NCBI GenBank assembly: GCA_003513765.1
Contig: DONT01000002.1
Coordinates: 242,782-306,781 of the forward strand
Length of the DNA: 64,000 nt
Source of the DNA: Jeotgalicoccus sp.
GTDB taxonomy: Bacteria > Bacillota > Bacilli > Staphylococcales > Salinicoccaceae
Direction of reading: 5' to 3'
A program made the position numbers and the translations under genes. Numbering within the stretch: position 1 is the stretch's first letter; each line of letters begins with the position of its first letter. Positions 1-8,014 of the stretch are shown piece after piece. The notes under the pieces are model-generated. The model did no database searches and was not told where the DNA came from. It saw nothing but the letters and a program-made list of their open reading frames with translations.

Positions 1-1
1 C

Positions 2-1282
2 GCACTGACATCGATGATTGTAGTCCCATTGTTTTACATTATTACGAGATATTTTTCAGTCCGTATGAAAATGGCTTCCCGTGAACGTTCAAGGCGTATG
101 GGCGCGATAAATTCTCTGACAGAAGAGAGTTTTTCAAATATTTCGCTGATGCAGGCATTTAATCAGGAAGAAAATGAATCGAAAAAATTTCATAACCAGA
201 ACCTGGCTGCATTTACCGCAAAAATGTATAAAGTACGGTTAAAATCAACATTTACTCCCGTAGTGTCTTTAATTGAAACAATGGGAACTCTTATTGTTAT
301 GATATTCGGTGCCTTTCTTCTTATGCAGGGAGAGGTAACGATTGGTATTCTCGTAGCATTCTTAACACTGCTTAGAAGACTGTACAGCCCGGTGCGCGGT
401 CTCAGCCGTCTCCTGAACACAATTTATTCGGCGTCGGCAAGTGCTGAACGTGTAATTGAATTTATGGAACAAAAACCGGCAGTCAGTTCTGATTCCAGTA
501 TTAAAATCGAGAAAGATGAACCAGGAATTATATTTGAGAATGTGTCATTTGCGTATCCGCATAAAAAAAACAATGTGTTATCGAATATCTCTTTCATTGT
601 AGATTCTGGAGAGACAGTCGCACTGGTAGGCGCGAGTGGAGTGGGGAAATCAACAATTCTTAAAATGCTTCTGCGATTTTATGAACCGACCGAAGGTAAA
701 ATTTACCTTAATAATTACGCGGTTGATGAAGTAGATCTGCAGTCACTGCGTGAAAGAATTTCAGTCGTATTTCAGGAAGCGCTGATATTTGACGGTTCTG
801 TCCGGGAAAATATTTCCTACGGTAAACCGGATGCAACAGATGAAGAAATTATAAATGCAGCGAAAAAAGCAGAGGCACATGAATTTATCGAGAAAATGTC
901 TGAGGGTTACGATACGAACGTTGGTCAGAAGGGCCGGAATCTTTCAGGAGGCCAGCAGCAGAGACTTGCGATTGCGAGAGCAATTATAAAGGATACCTCG
1001 GTATTGATTCTGGATGAACCGGCAGACGGTCTGGATGGTTCTACGGAAAAGCGCGTGATGAAAGATTTGATGAGAGATACAGCGACGCTGATTATTACTC
1101 ATAATTTAAAAACAGCGCGTGAAGCAGATAAAATTCTTTATATTTATGAAGGAGAAATCAATGAAATCGGTACGCACGACGAGCTAATGGCTTTAAATGG
1201 AAATTATAAAAAATTATATAACGATCAGCAGGGTGAAGACAGTCATGAGGATGTAATGATACCGAGGCTGGCTGTTAAATAA
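2..1282 (+). CDS. ABC exporter, permease-ATPase half transporter (5' truncated by window edge)
   Basis: This is the C-terminal part of a fused permease/ATPase ABC exporter. The reading frame is open to the left edge, so roughly the first 150-170 residues of a normal ~580-residue protein are missing. The visible part has the end of the membrane domain (segment LIVMIFGAFLLM) and a complete nucleotide-binding domain: Walker A GASGVGKST, signature LSGGQQQRLAIARA, Walker B LILDEP and a switch His in IITHN. The D-loop region reads DEPADGLDG rather than the usual DEATSALD of this class. The kinase gene starts 16 bp downstream, so the two are probably co-transcribed. The substrate cannot be told from sequence; export of a peptide, lipid or drug is typical of the family. 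Confidence 0.9.
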   Translation, partial: ALTSMIVVPLFYIITRYFSVRMKMASRERSRRMGAINSLTEESFSNISLMQAFNQEENESKKFHNQNLAAFTAKMYKVRLKSTFTPVVSLIETMGTLIVMIFGAFLLMQGEVTIGILVAFLTLLRRLYSPVRGLSRLLNTIYSASASAERVIEFMEQKPAVSSDSSIKIEKDEPGIIFENVSFAYPHKKNNVLSNISFIVDSGETVALVGASGVGKSTILKMLLRFYEPTEGKIYLNNYAVDEVDLQSLRERISVVFQEALIFDGSVRENISYGKPDATDEEIINAAKKAEAHEFIEKMSEGYDTNVGQKGRNLSGGQQQRLAIARAIIKDTSVLILDEPADGLDGSTEKRVMKDLMRDTATLIITHNLKTAREADKILYIYEGEINEIGTHDELMALNGNYKKLYNDQQGEDSHEDVMIPRLAVK

Positions 1283-1298
1283 TACAGGGGGTAAAATA

Positions 1299-2144
1299 AT
1301 GAAGACTGAAGAAGAAACATTAATAGAGCCGCTGAAAAAAGGCGAGACTCTTGTTGCAGATTATAAAGTTGTAACTCATATGAGACGTGGAAAAGATTGT
1401 GATTTGTACCATTTGTGGAGTGAGGAGAGAATGTGCAGTACCATTGGGAAAACTGTGCAGCCAAATGTCTTATCTAAAGAAAAAGCTGTGGATAGACTGA
1501 TTCGTGAAGGTGAACTGATTACAAGCTTATCTCATCCTAATTTAATCAGAGGGTATGAACTTCTTTTGGAACCTGAACCTGTTATTATTCAGGAAACTCT
1601 GACCGGTGAAACTATATCCCATCTGGTACGGCAGGTATATAAAAAAGAAGAAGAACTGCCGTTAATACAAATTGCGCACTTCGGTAAGCAAATCGCATCG
1701 GTCGTAAATTATCTGCACCGAAATAACATACTTCATCTGGATATTAAGCCGTCGAATATTATTTCACAGCCGCCTTTGGCCAAATTATTTGATCTCAATC
1801 TTGCAGCGACACCTGGAAGTGTCAAAAAAGGTACGGGGACGAGACCTTACATGTCTCCTGAACAGGCTTTGGGAGAACCGTTAACTTCTGCAGCAGATGT
1901 ATGGGGCATCGGAGTAGTGCTATTTTTTATGATGACCGGTGAACGGCCTTTCAAAAGCTTTGATGATCGTTATGAACAGCTGGAACGGAACGCAGTACCG
2001 GTATCCAGTCTCAGACAGACTGAAGGATGCAATCAGCTTGCTGTTATGATTGATCGTTGTCTCGATCCGGCTGCGGAAAACCGTCCGGGGGCGGATGAAG
2101 TATTTAAAATCTGTGAAGATTATATTGCTCAGCAGTCGCAATAA
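1299..2144 (+). CDS. atypical Ser/Thr protein kinase (soluble, degenerate motifs)
   Basis: A 281-residue protein with a eukaryotic-like kinase fold and no PASTA repeats or membrane segment. The catalytic loop HLDIKPSNI (about residues 146-154) keeps the Asp, Lys and Asn but has Leu where HRD kinases have Arg. The magnesium loop reads DLN instead of DFG, and the activation segment ends GTRPYMSPE. The Gly-rich loop (MRRGKDCDLYHLW) is poorly conserved, and Lys in IGKTV may be the ATP-binding Lys. It follows the ABC exporter by 16 bp and a terminator follows it, so the pair forms a unit. Activity may be weak or regulatory; a pseudokinase role is possible. The start is set by AGGGGG upstream of ATG. 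Confidence 0.82.
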   Translation: MKTEEETLIEPLKKGETLVADYKVVTHMRRGKDCDLYHLWSEERMCSTIGKTVQPNVLSKEKAVDRLIREGELITSLSHPNLIRGYELLLEPEPVIIQETLTGETISHLVRQVYKKEEELPLIQIAHFGKQIASVVNYLHRNNILHLDIKPSNIISQPPLAKLFDLNLAATPGSVKKGTGTRPYMSPEQALGEPLTSAADVWGIGVVLFFMMTGERPFKSFDDRYEQLERNAVPVSSLRQTEGCNQLAVMIDRCLDPAAENRPGADEVFKICEDYIAQQSQ

Positions 2145-2152
2145 ATGATTCA

Positions 2153-2183
2153 AACTCTCTGACCGTCGTTCAGAGAGTTTTTT
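2153..2183 (+). terminator. rho-independent terminator after ABC-kinase pair
   Basis: Perfect 10-bp arms (AACTCTCTGA and TCAGAGAGTT) around a 7-base loop, followed by a T-run. It lies just after the kinase stop codon. Confidence 0.85.
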
Positions 2184-2217
2184 ATTGTATAATACAACTA
2201 AAAGGAGCGGATATAAT

Positions 2218-2517
2218 ATGGCAAAGCTGATTCATACTGACAATGAACTTATTAAAAAAGATAAATCAATTAAGAAGATATTTGGCAGTGAGCGGTCGAA
2301 TATCGTTAATATTCAGCTTAAAACAGGTGAAGGGATTCCTGAGCATGATTCTAAAGATCCGATTTTTATAATCGTCAGAAGCGGGACCGTTAAGTTTATA
2401 TGTTCTGATGAGGAATATACTCTTCAAAACAGCGATATTCTGTTTATGGAAGCAGAGGAGCTGCACAGTGTTGAGGCGGTAACTGATACTGACTTTTTAG
2501 TAGTATTTTTAAAATAG
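2218..2517 (+). CDS. small single-domain cupin protein
   Basis: A protein of about 99 residues with a single cupin beta-barrel pattern: a glycine turn (GEGIPEHDSKD), then VRSGTVKFI, then the second motif ending EELHSVEAV. Only some of the usual metal-binding His/Glu residues are visible, so metal binding is uncertain. An in-frame ATG exists 33 bp upstream, but AAAGGAG at 2201-2207 fits the ATG at 2218 best. A TATAAT box at 2188-2193 precedes it. It is monocistronic after a terminator. The function is unknown; small cupins of this type are sensors or enzymes in many pathways. Confidence 0.75.
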   Translation: MAKLIHTDNELIKKDKSIKKIFGSERSNIVNIQLKTGEGIPEHDSKDPIFIIVRSGTVKFICSDEEYTLQNSDILFMEAEELHSVEAVTDTDFLVVFLK

Positions 2518-2565
2518 ATCAGACTGGTTATAATATTGTATTAGTAAGTAATATTAGGAGAGTTA

Positions 2566-3351
2566 ATGATGTACAGAGAAACAATCAAAACAATGAGTAC
2601 CAGTGCAAGGAATAAGCTGAATTTTTATGAGGATTCACACATGAAATTTTTTGTCTCGTCGATGCTCGCAGGGGCGTATATCGGTGTAGGCTGTATCGTA
2701 TTATTTTTCATGGGCGGGCCGTTATTCGCGGTGGATTCTCCATTTGTTAACCTGATTACAGGTATAACATTCGGTGTTGCACTGGCAATCGTTATTTGGG
2801 CCGGATCGGATTTATTTACAGGCAATGTTATGACATTTGCGTTCGGTGCACTGACTAAAACAATCACATGGAAGCAGACAACGGTTTTACTTATCTGGTG
2901 TTATATCGGGAATTTAGCCGGGGCACTGGCGTTTTCATGTTTTGTCTATTTAAGCGGGATTTTCCCGGAAATAAATATCGACAGCTACACGGTTTATACG
3001 GCTGCCGGGAAAATGAGTGACGGTTTTATCCCGCTTCTTTTCCAGGGGATTATGTGTAACTGGCTGGTGTGTCTGGCAGTCTGGACATCAACGCGTGCAG
3101 AGAATGAAATGGCAAAACTTGCACTGATTTTCGTCCTGATATTTGCATTCGTGGCAGTCGGCTTTGAACACAGTATTGCCAACATGGCAATTATGGCAAT
3201 CGCTCTCTTGCACAGCAGTGTGGACACATTGACAGTCGGCGGTTTTATCTACAATTTAATTCCGGTAACGATCGGTAATATTATCGGCGGCGGATTTTTC
3301 GTGGCATGTATTTACTATTATTTAAATGGCGAGTATAAAGAAAAGATTTAG
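2566..3351 (+). CDS. formate/nitrite (FNT) family transporter
   Basis: A 261-residue polytopic membrane protein of the formate/nitrite channel family (FocA/NirC), which moves small monovalent anions across the cytoplasmic membrane as a pentamer. Family hallmarks are visible: the GSDLFTGNV motif near residue 85 (first broken helix) and GFEHSIANM near residue 200 (second broken helix with the central His). About six membrane segments can be seen and the length is normal. The gene starts with two adjacent ATGs (2566 and 2569); SD AGGAG at 2556-2560 is better spaced for the second. No nitrite reductase or formate lyase gene is adjacent, so the anion (formate, nitrite or hydrosulfide) is undetermined. 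Confidence 0.88.
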   Translation: MMYRETIKTMSTSARNKLNFYEDSHMKFFVSSMLAGAYIGVGCIVLFFMGGPLFAVDSPFVNLITGITFGVALAIVIWAGSDLFTGNVMTFAFGALTKTITWKQTTVLLIWCYIGNLAGALAFSCFVYLSGIFPEINIDSYTVYTAAGKMSDGFIPLLFQGIMCNWLVCLAVWTSTRAENEMAKLALIFVLIFAFVAVGFEHSIANMAIMAIALLHSSVDTLTVGGFIYNLIPVTIGNIIGGGFFVACIYYYLNGEYKEKI

Positions 3352-3401
3352 TGTATAGTTTACACAAAGACTTAAGTTAAAACAAAAGGGGAGCTGAAGT
3401 A

Positions 3402-4430
3402 ATGTTTAAAAGAGACGGCACGATTTCGTTTTTAACAAAGTTGTTATCAATTAACAGTCCGACAGGCTACACGAATAATGCGGTGAGTTTTTTACGGGAA
3501 ACAATTGAAGATATCGGTTATGAAACGATGACGACACCGAAGGGGAACCTGATTGTTCAGGTAGATGGTGAAAATGCTGAAGTCACGAGAGGACTAAGTG
3601 CCCACGTGGATACTTTAGGCCTGATGGTCCGTTCAATTAACTCGGACGGTACATTATCACTGACTAAACTCGGCGGTCCTTTAACACCGACACTTGACGG
3701 AGAATACTGTGATATTATTACGCGCGATGACAAAGTATATACGGGGACTATTTTGTCTAAATCACCATCGATTCACGTATTCAAAGACGCATCGACAAAA
3801 GAACGCGACATTGATAACCTGATTGTAAAACTCGATGAACGTGTGGAAAGTAAAGAAGACGTGGAGAATATCGGCATTCAGAACGGTGATATTGTCGCGT
3901 ATGATCCGAAAGTAGTCATTACAGATTCAGGCTTTATAAAATCAAGATTCTTAGACGATAAAGCCTCAGTCGCTGTCCTTGTCAGCATTTTAAAAATGAT
4001 GAAGCAGGAAGAAGTGACACCAGCAACGAATCTGAAATTTATCTTCTCAACGTATGAAGAAGTCGGTCACGGTGCTGCATGGATTCCGGAAGACATTACA
4101 GAACTCTTGGCTGTCGATATGGGATGTATCGGACTCGATCTTGATTGTACAGAATACGATGTATCGATTTGTGCCAAAGACTCGTCAGGGCCGTATGACT
4201 ACGATATGACGACGAAAATGATGAACTTTGCGAAAGACAAAGCACTGAACTACGCGGTGGATATCTATCCGATGTACGGCAGTGATGCATCAGCAGCAAT
4301 GAGCGGCGGTGCGAACATTAGAGCAGCACTTATCGGACCAGGAGTCGCAAGCAGTCATGGGATGGAACGTACGCATATCGATGCTTTGGAAAACACGTTT
4401 GAACTGATTTCGGAGTATATTCAAAACTAA
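3402..4430 (+). CDS. M42-family metalloaminopeptidase
   Basis: A cytoplasmic, dinuclear-metal aminopeptidase of peptidase family M42 (FrvX/YsdC/glutamyl-aminopeptidase group), 342 residues, full length. Ligand and catalytic motifs appear in the expected order: AHVDT (first His-Asp), SRFLDDKAS (bridging Asp), the YEEVG Glu pair, LAVDMGC (Asp), and a C-terminal SSHGMERTH with the last His. These enzymes usually form large tetrahedral particles and trim peptides. SD AAGGGGAG precedes the ATG. It is transcribed alone and ends at a strong terminator. Confidence 0.9.
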   Translation: MFKRDGTISFLTKLLSINSPTGYTNNAVSFLRETIEDIGYETMTTPKGNLIVQVDGENAEVTRGLSAHVDTLGLMVRSINSDGTLSLTKLGGPLTPTLDGEYCDIITRDDKVYTGTILSKSPSIHVFKDASTKERDIDNLIVKLDERVESKEDVENIGIQNGDIVAYDPKVVITDSGFIKSRFLDDKASVAVLVSILKMMKQEEVTPATNLKFIFSTYEEVGHGAAWIPEDITELLAVDMGCIGLDLDCTEYDVSICAKDSSGPYDYDMTTKMMNFAKDKALNYAVDIYPMYGSDASAAMSGGANIRAALIGPGVASSHGMERTHIDALENTFELISEYIQN

Positions 4431-4445
4431 CGATATGATTTCAAG

Positions 4446-4477
4446 GACCATAATACTAAGTGTATTATGGTCTTTTT
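4446..4477 (+). terminator. rho-independent terminator after M42 peptidase
   Basis: 11-bp perfect stem (GACCATAATAC / GTATTATGGTC), a 5-base loop and a T-rich tail. Confidence 0.88.
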
Positions 4478-4757
4478 ATAAGGTTATAAATAGATGAACT
4501 TCGTGAGATTTAAAGTGATGTGAATACTGTTGAAGATATCGACTTAACTGGAAAAAATTTTGTATGAAGCGGTGGTCGATGACGAGAATCAGATATTTGA
4601 TTGCAGTAAGGTAGTGATACTGAATACGGACCCGGGAAGATTAATACCTTATAACTCCGTAATCAAACACAGTACTTTATGCAATAATTTTCAATGAGCA
4701 GTTCCGTTGAGTTTTAATTAGCAGTCATTTAACATAAATAATAGATAGAACACTTCT
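4478..4757. other. 280-bp intergenic stretch, possible decayed coding remnant
   Basis: No intact gene is visible. A short open frame of about 49 codons (roughly 4550-4697, + strand) between two stops has protein-like composition, including VVILNTDPGRLIPYN, but no ribosome site and no family I recognise. It may be the remains of a lost gene. The last 60 bases contain the AT-rich leader of the SDR gene. Confidence 0.35.
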
Positions 4758-4770
4758 AGGAGGATATATT

Positions 4771-5547
4771 TTGACTAATTTATATGAAAATAAAGTTGTT
4801 TTAATTACGGGTGCAGCAGGCGGTATTGGACTTGCTTCTGCGAAGAAGTTTGCTGAAGAAGGTGCTAAATTAGCTTTAGTTGATTTAAGTGCTGAAGCAG
4901 TTGAAACAGCTGCTAAAGAAATTAAAGATACAGAGATTATCACGTTTGGAGCAAATGTAACTGAAGAAAGTGAAGTTGAAAAATTTGTTCAAGCAACAAA
5001 AGAACATTATGGACAAATTGATGTATTTTTAAATAATGCCGGTGTAAATGGTAAAACGGAAGAGCTTGTTGATATTACTAAAGAAAATATTGAATCTGTA
5101 TTTGCAGTAAACGTTTTCGGTGTATTTTATGGTTTAAAACATGTCTTGGCAGTAATGAAAGAACAAAAAAGCGGTTCAGTTATCAATATGGGATCTATTG
5201 GCAGCTGGATAGGTTCACCATCGATGAGTCCATATGTTGCATCTAAACATGCTGTTGTCGGTATTACTAAATCAGCAGCTCTTGAAGCAGCAGAATACGG
5301 GGTGCGAGTAAATGCAATCTCTCCACATGCTGTAGAAACAGAAATGATGAGAAGAATTGAAGCGAACAGAAACCCTGAGGAAGCAGCAGCTTCGAAACAA
5401 GCAGTCATTGACGGCATTCCATTATCCAGATACGCACAGCCTGAAGAAATTGCTGATTTAGTTATCTTTATTGGTTCAGATAAAGCGTCATTCATTACAG
5501 GTACTTATCAAAGAATTGACGGCGGTGCATCAGCACTATCTTCATAA
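4771..5547 (+). CDS. short-chain dehydrogenase/reductase (SDR), TTG start
   Basis: A classical NAD(P)-dependent SDR, 258 residues. Cofactor motif TGAAGGIG near residue 13, NNAG near residue 90, catalytic Ser in GSIGSW, catalytic YVASK near residue 155, and C-terminal IDGG. Asp in LVDLS after beta-2 suggests NAD(H) preference. The TTG start is set by AGGAGG at 4758-4763, 7 bases upstream. The gene is clearly more AT-rich at codon third positions than its neighbours. A paralogue lies at 28036-28818. The substrate is unknown. Confidence 0.88.
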   Translation: MTNLYENKVVLITGAAGGIGLASAKKFAEEGAKLALVDLSAEAVETAAKEIKDTEIITFGANVTEESEVEKFVQATKEHYGQIDVFLNNAGVNGKTEELVDITKENIESVFAVNVFGVFYGLKHVLAVMKEQKSGSVINMGSIGSWIGSPSMSPYVASKHAVVGITKSAALEAAEYGVRVNAISPHAVETEMMRRIEANRNPEEAAASKQAVIDGIPLSRYAQPEEIADLVIFIGSDKASFITGTYQRIDGGASALSS

Positions 5548-5613
5548 ACATTAATAAAAAAATGGAATTTAATTATTCCGTTCTTTTCTGTGAAAATTTA
5601 ATCTTAAGTATAG

Positions 5614-5650
5614 AAAAACCCGTCTCATATAGATTATGAGACGGGTTTTT
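5614..5650. terminator. bidirectional terminator between SDR and tRNA-Ala
   Basis: A long stem (AAAAACCCGTCTCATA / TATGAGACGGGTTTTT, nearly perfect) with A-run and T-run flanks. It can stop the SDR transcript (+) and the tRNA transcript (-). Confidence 0.85.
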
Positions 5651-5658
5651 AAATTAAG

Positions 5659-5731
5659 TGGAGCCAAGGGGGCTCGAACCCCTGACCTTTGCACTGCCAG
5701 CGCAACGCTCTCCCAGCTGAGCTATGGCCCC
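5659..5731 (-). tRNA. tRNA-Ala (anticodon GGC)
   Basis: A 73-nt cloverleaf on the minus strand. The acceptor stem GGGGCCA/TGGCTCC carries the G3-U70 wobble pair that identifies alanine tRNAs. The anticodon loop CTGGCAG gives anticodon GGC, the T-arm is intact, and the discriminator is A73. The 3' CCA is not encoded. Confidence 0.96.
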
Positions 5732-5841
5732 GTATTATTATTCTCATTGTAGAACATTCTTTGTCTTTACTCAATAGCAGTAAGATTTTAAATACTGTAT
5801 TCTAATATAAGAAGCTATATTTAAGATCAGGAGGTGCATCG

Positions 5842-7809
5842 ATGATTACAGGGGAACGTACGACGATTGGAATTTTAGCCCACGTAGACGCAGGAAAAAC
5901 AACGTTGACCGAAGCACTGCTTTATCATGCAGGCGTGCTTTCAAAACGGGGACGGGTCGATCACGGCGATACATATTTTGATTTCGAGTCGATTGAAAGA
6001 CAGAGAGGCATTACTGTTTCTTCAAAACAGGCAGACTTTGAAATTGATGACCGTAAATTCACTTTAATCGATACACCAGGACATGCTGATTTGTCTGCAG
6101 AAATGGAACGGTCACTGCAGATTCTGGATCTGGCAATTATAGTTGTCAGTGCGGTAGACGGGGTACAGTCGCATACCGCCACCATTTTTCAGCTGCTGGA
6201 AAAATACGATGTGCCGGCGCTTATTTATATTAATAAAAATGACCGGCCAAATGTCGATAAAAATAAAACTATGGACAGCCTGCAGGAGCTGGATGAACGC
6301 TGTGCATTATTTTCAGAAGCGGATTCAGAGTTAAGCGAATCATTTATCGAACAGCTGGCGATGCTGGACGAAGAGCTGCTGAATATATTTATGGAAGGGG
6401 CGGAAGATCAGTCATTCTGGTTAGCTGCTGCTAAAAAAGCATTGATGAACAGAACGGTATTTCCATGTGTCTGGGGTTCAGCACTAAACGGTGAAGGTAT
6501 TGGTGAAGTCATTAATATAATGGAAAATTTAACAGAACCAAAAGAATATATAGAAGCAGCCGGTGCACGAGTATATAAAATTATGCACAACGACAAAGGA
6601 CAGAGACTGACATTATTTAAAGTATTAGGGGGCACTTTGAAAGTTAAAGATACTGTTTATTACAAGGGTGCGGATGGTGAAAAAATTAACCAGTTGATGC
6701 GTTTAAACGGTGGAAAGTTTGAATCGGTTAACGAGGTGCGGGCGGGTGATATCTGTACAGCAATCGGTATACAGAATGCCGGATTAGGCGATATTATCAC
6801 TTTATCGGAAGCGGATATTAAACTGTTTCCTGTTTCAAAAGTACCGGAACTGCAGCCGGTGATGGAAGCATCAATTATTTTGCCGAAAGATACAGATGTA
6901 TTTACGGCAATGAAAACACTCAAGCAGCTTGAAGCGGAAGAACCGGAAATTGCTCTCAGAACTTCTGAAACGACCGGGGCTATTCATATGCGCGTGATGG
7001 GAACAATTCATATGGAAGTGCTGACAGAATCTATTCGTGACAAATACGGGCTGAATATTAAATTCGGACGGCCGGTGATTTTATATCGTGAAACGATTCA
7101 GGAAAGTATTGTCGGATACGGTCACTTTGAACCGCTTGGCCATTATGCCGAAGTCCAGCTGTGTCTCGAACCGGGTTCACCGGGACAAGGAATTATCATA
7201 AAAAACAAAGCGGATACTGATGGTTTAAAAATACAGTTTCAAAAATTGATTATGAGCCATATTAAAGAAAAAGAACATTTAGGCGTGCTGACAGGCGCAC
7301 CGCTGACAGATGTCACGATTACTTTAATGGCTGCAAAAACCGCGTTAAGAGAAACACAGGGCGGAGATTTGCGGCAGGCAACATACCGGGCCGTCAGACA
7401 GGGATTAATGAAAACAGAATCCGTGCTGCTTGAGCCATGGTATTCGTTTGAAATTATTCTGCCGGCGGAATCAGCAGGACGTGCAATGTCCGATATTCAA
7501 AGACTTCACGGGGAGTCCGGTGATATGGAGCAGCTCGGAGATAACAAAGTATCGTTAGAAGGCGAAGGACCTGTCGCAACATTTACAGATTATCCAATTG
7601 AACTTGCTTCATACACAAAAGGCGAAGGTACAGTATCACTGCAGTCGGCAGGTTACCGGCCGTGCCATAATCCAAAAGAAGTGATTGAAGAGGCGGACTA
7701 TAATCCAGAGAGAGACCTAGATAACACACCCAACTCTATTTACTTCAAAAAAGGTGCAGGCTATGAAGTGAAATGGCACGATATCGATGAGGTCCGTCAT
7801 ATTAAATAA
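5842..7809 (+). CDS. Tet(M)/Tet(O)-like ribosomal-protection translational GTPase
   Basis: A 655-residue EF-G-like GTPase resembling tetracycline ribosomal-protection proteins. G1 is AHVDAGKTT, G2 lies in RGITV, G3 is DTPGHAD, G4 is NKND, and G5 is likely GSALNGEG. EF-G domains II-V follow, and the C-terminus (NSIYFKKGAGYEVKW) resembles chromosomal members of the Tet-like group more than mobile Tet(M). It would act on the ribosome in the cytoplasm, either removing tetracycline or serving another ribosome-rescue function. SD AGGAGGTG precedes the ATG. No mobile element or tet leader peptide is seen, so it looks like a resident gene. Resistance cannot be inferred from sequence alone. Confidence 0.82.
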   Translation: MITGERTTIGILAHVDAGKTTLTEALLYHAGVLSKRGRVDHGDTYFDFESIERQRGITVSSKQADFEIDDRKFTLIDTPGHADLSAEMERSLQILDLAIIVVSAVDGVQSHTATIFQLLEKYDVPALIYINKNDRPNVDKNKTMDSLQELDERCALFSEADSELSESFIEQLAMLDEELLNIFMEGAEDQSFWLAAAKKALMNRTVFPCVWGSALNGEGIGEVINIMENLTEPKEYIEAAGARVYKIMHNDKGQRLTLFKVLGGTLKVKDTVYYKGADGEKINQLMRLNGGKFESVNEVRAGDICTAIGIQNAGLGDIITLSEADIKLFPVSKVPELQPVMEASIILPKDTDVFTAMKTLKQLEAEEPEIALRTSETTGAIHMRVMGTIHMEVLTESIRDKYGLNIKFGRPVILYRETIQESIVGYGHFEPLGHYAEVQLCLEPGSPGQGIIIKNKADTDGLKIQFQKLIMSHIKEKEHLGVLTGAPLTDVTITLMAAKTALRETQGGDLRQATYRAVRQGLMKTESVLLEPWYSFEIILPAESAGRAMSDIQRLHGESGDMEQLGDNKVSLEGEGPVATFTDYPIELASYTKGEGTVSLQSAGYRPCHNPKEVIEEADYNPERDLDNTPNSIYFKKGAGYEVKWHDIDEVRHIK

Positions 7810-7823
7810 AAATTTAATTAATC

Positions 7824-7864
7824 AAACAGGACAGAGTCTTAATTTGATTCTGCCCTGTTTTTAA
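7824..7864 (+). terminator. rho-independent terminator after Tet-like GTPase
   Basis: Imperfect long hairpin with outer arms AAACAGG and CCTGTTT and an inner CAGAG/TTCTG extension, ending in T's. Confidence 0.75.
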
Positions 7865-8014
7865 CTTCCGATTCATACTTCCAGTATCATTATAAGTGTT
7901 GATATATTTTTAATATTAAGACTTTTAATATAAAGTATAATTAAAGAATAATGATTCCCGGGAAATAGCGCAGGGAATTTTGATATTTTATTGTAAACAA
8001 GGGGAGTTTTGCAT

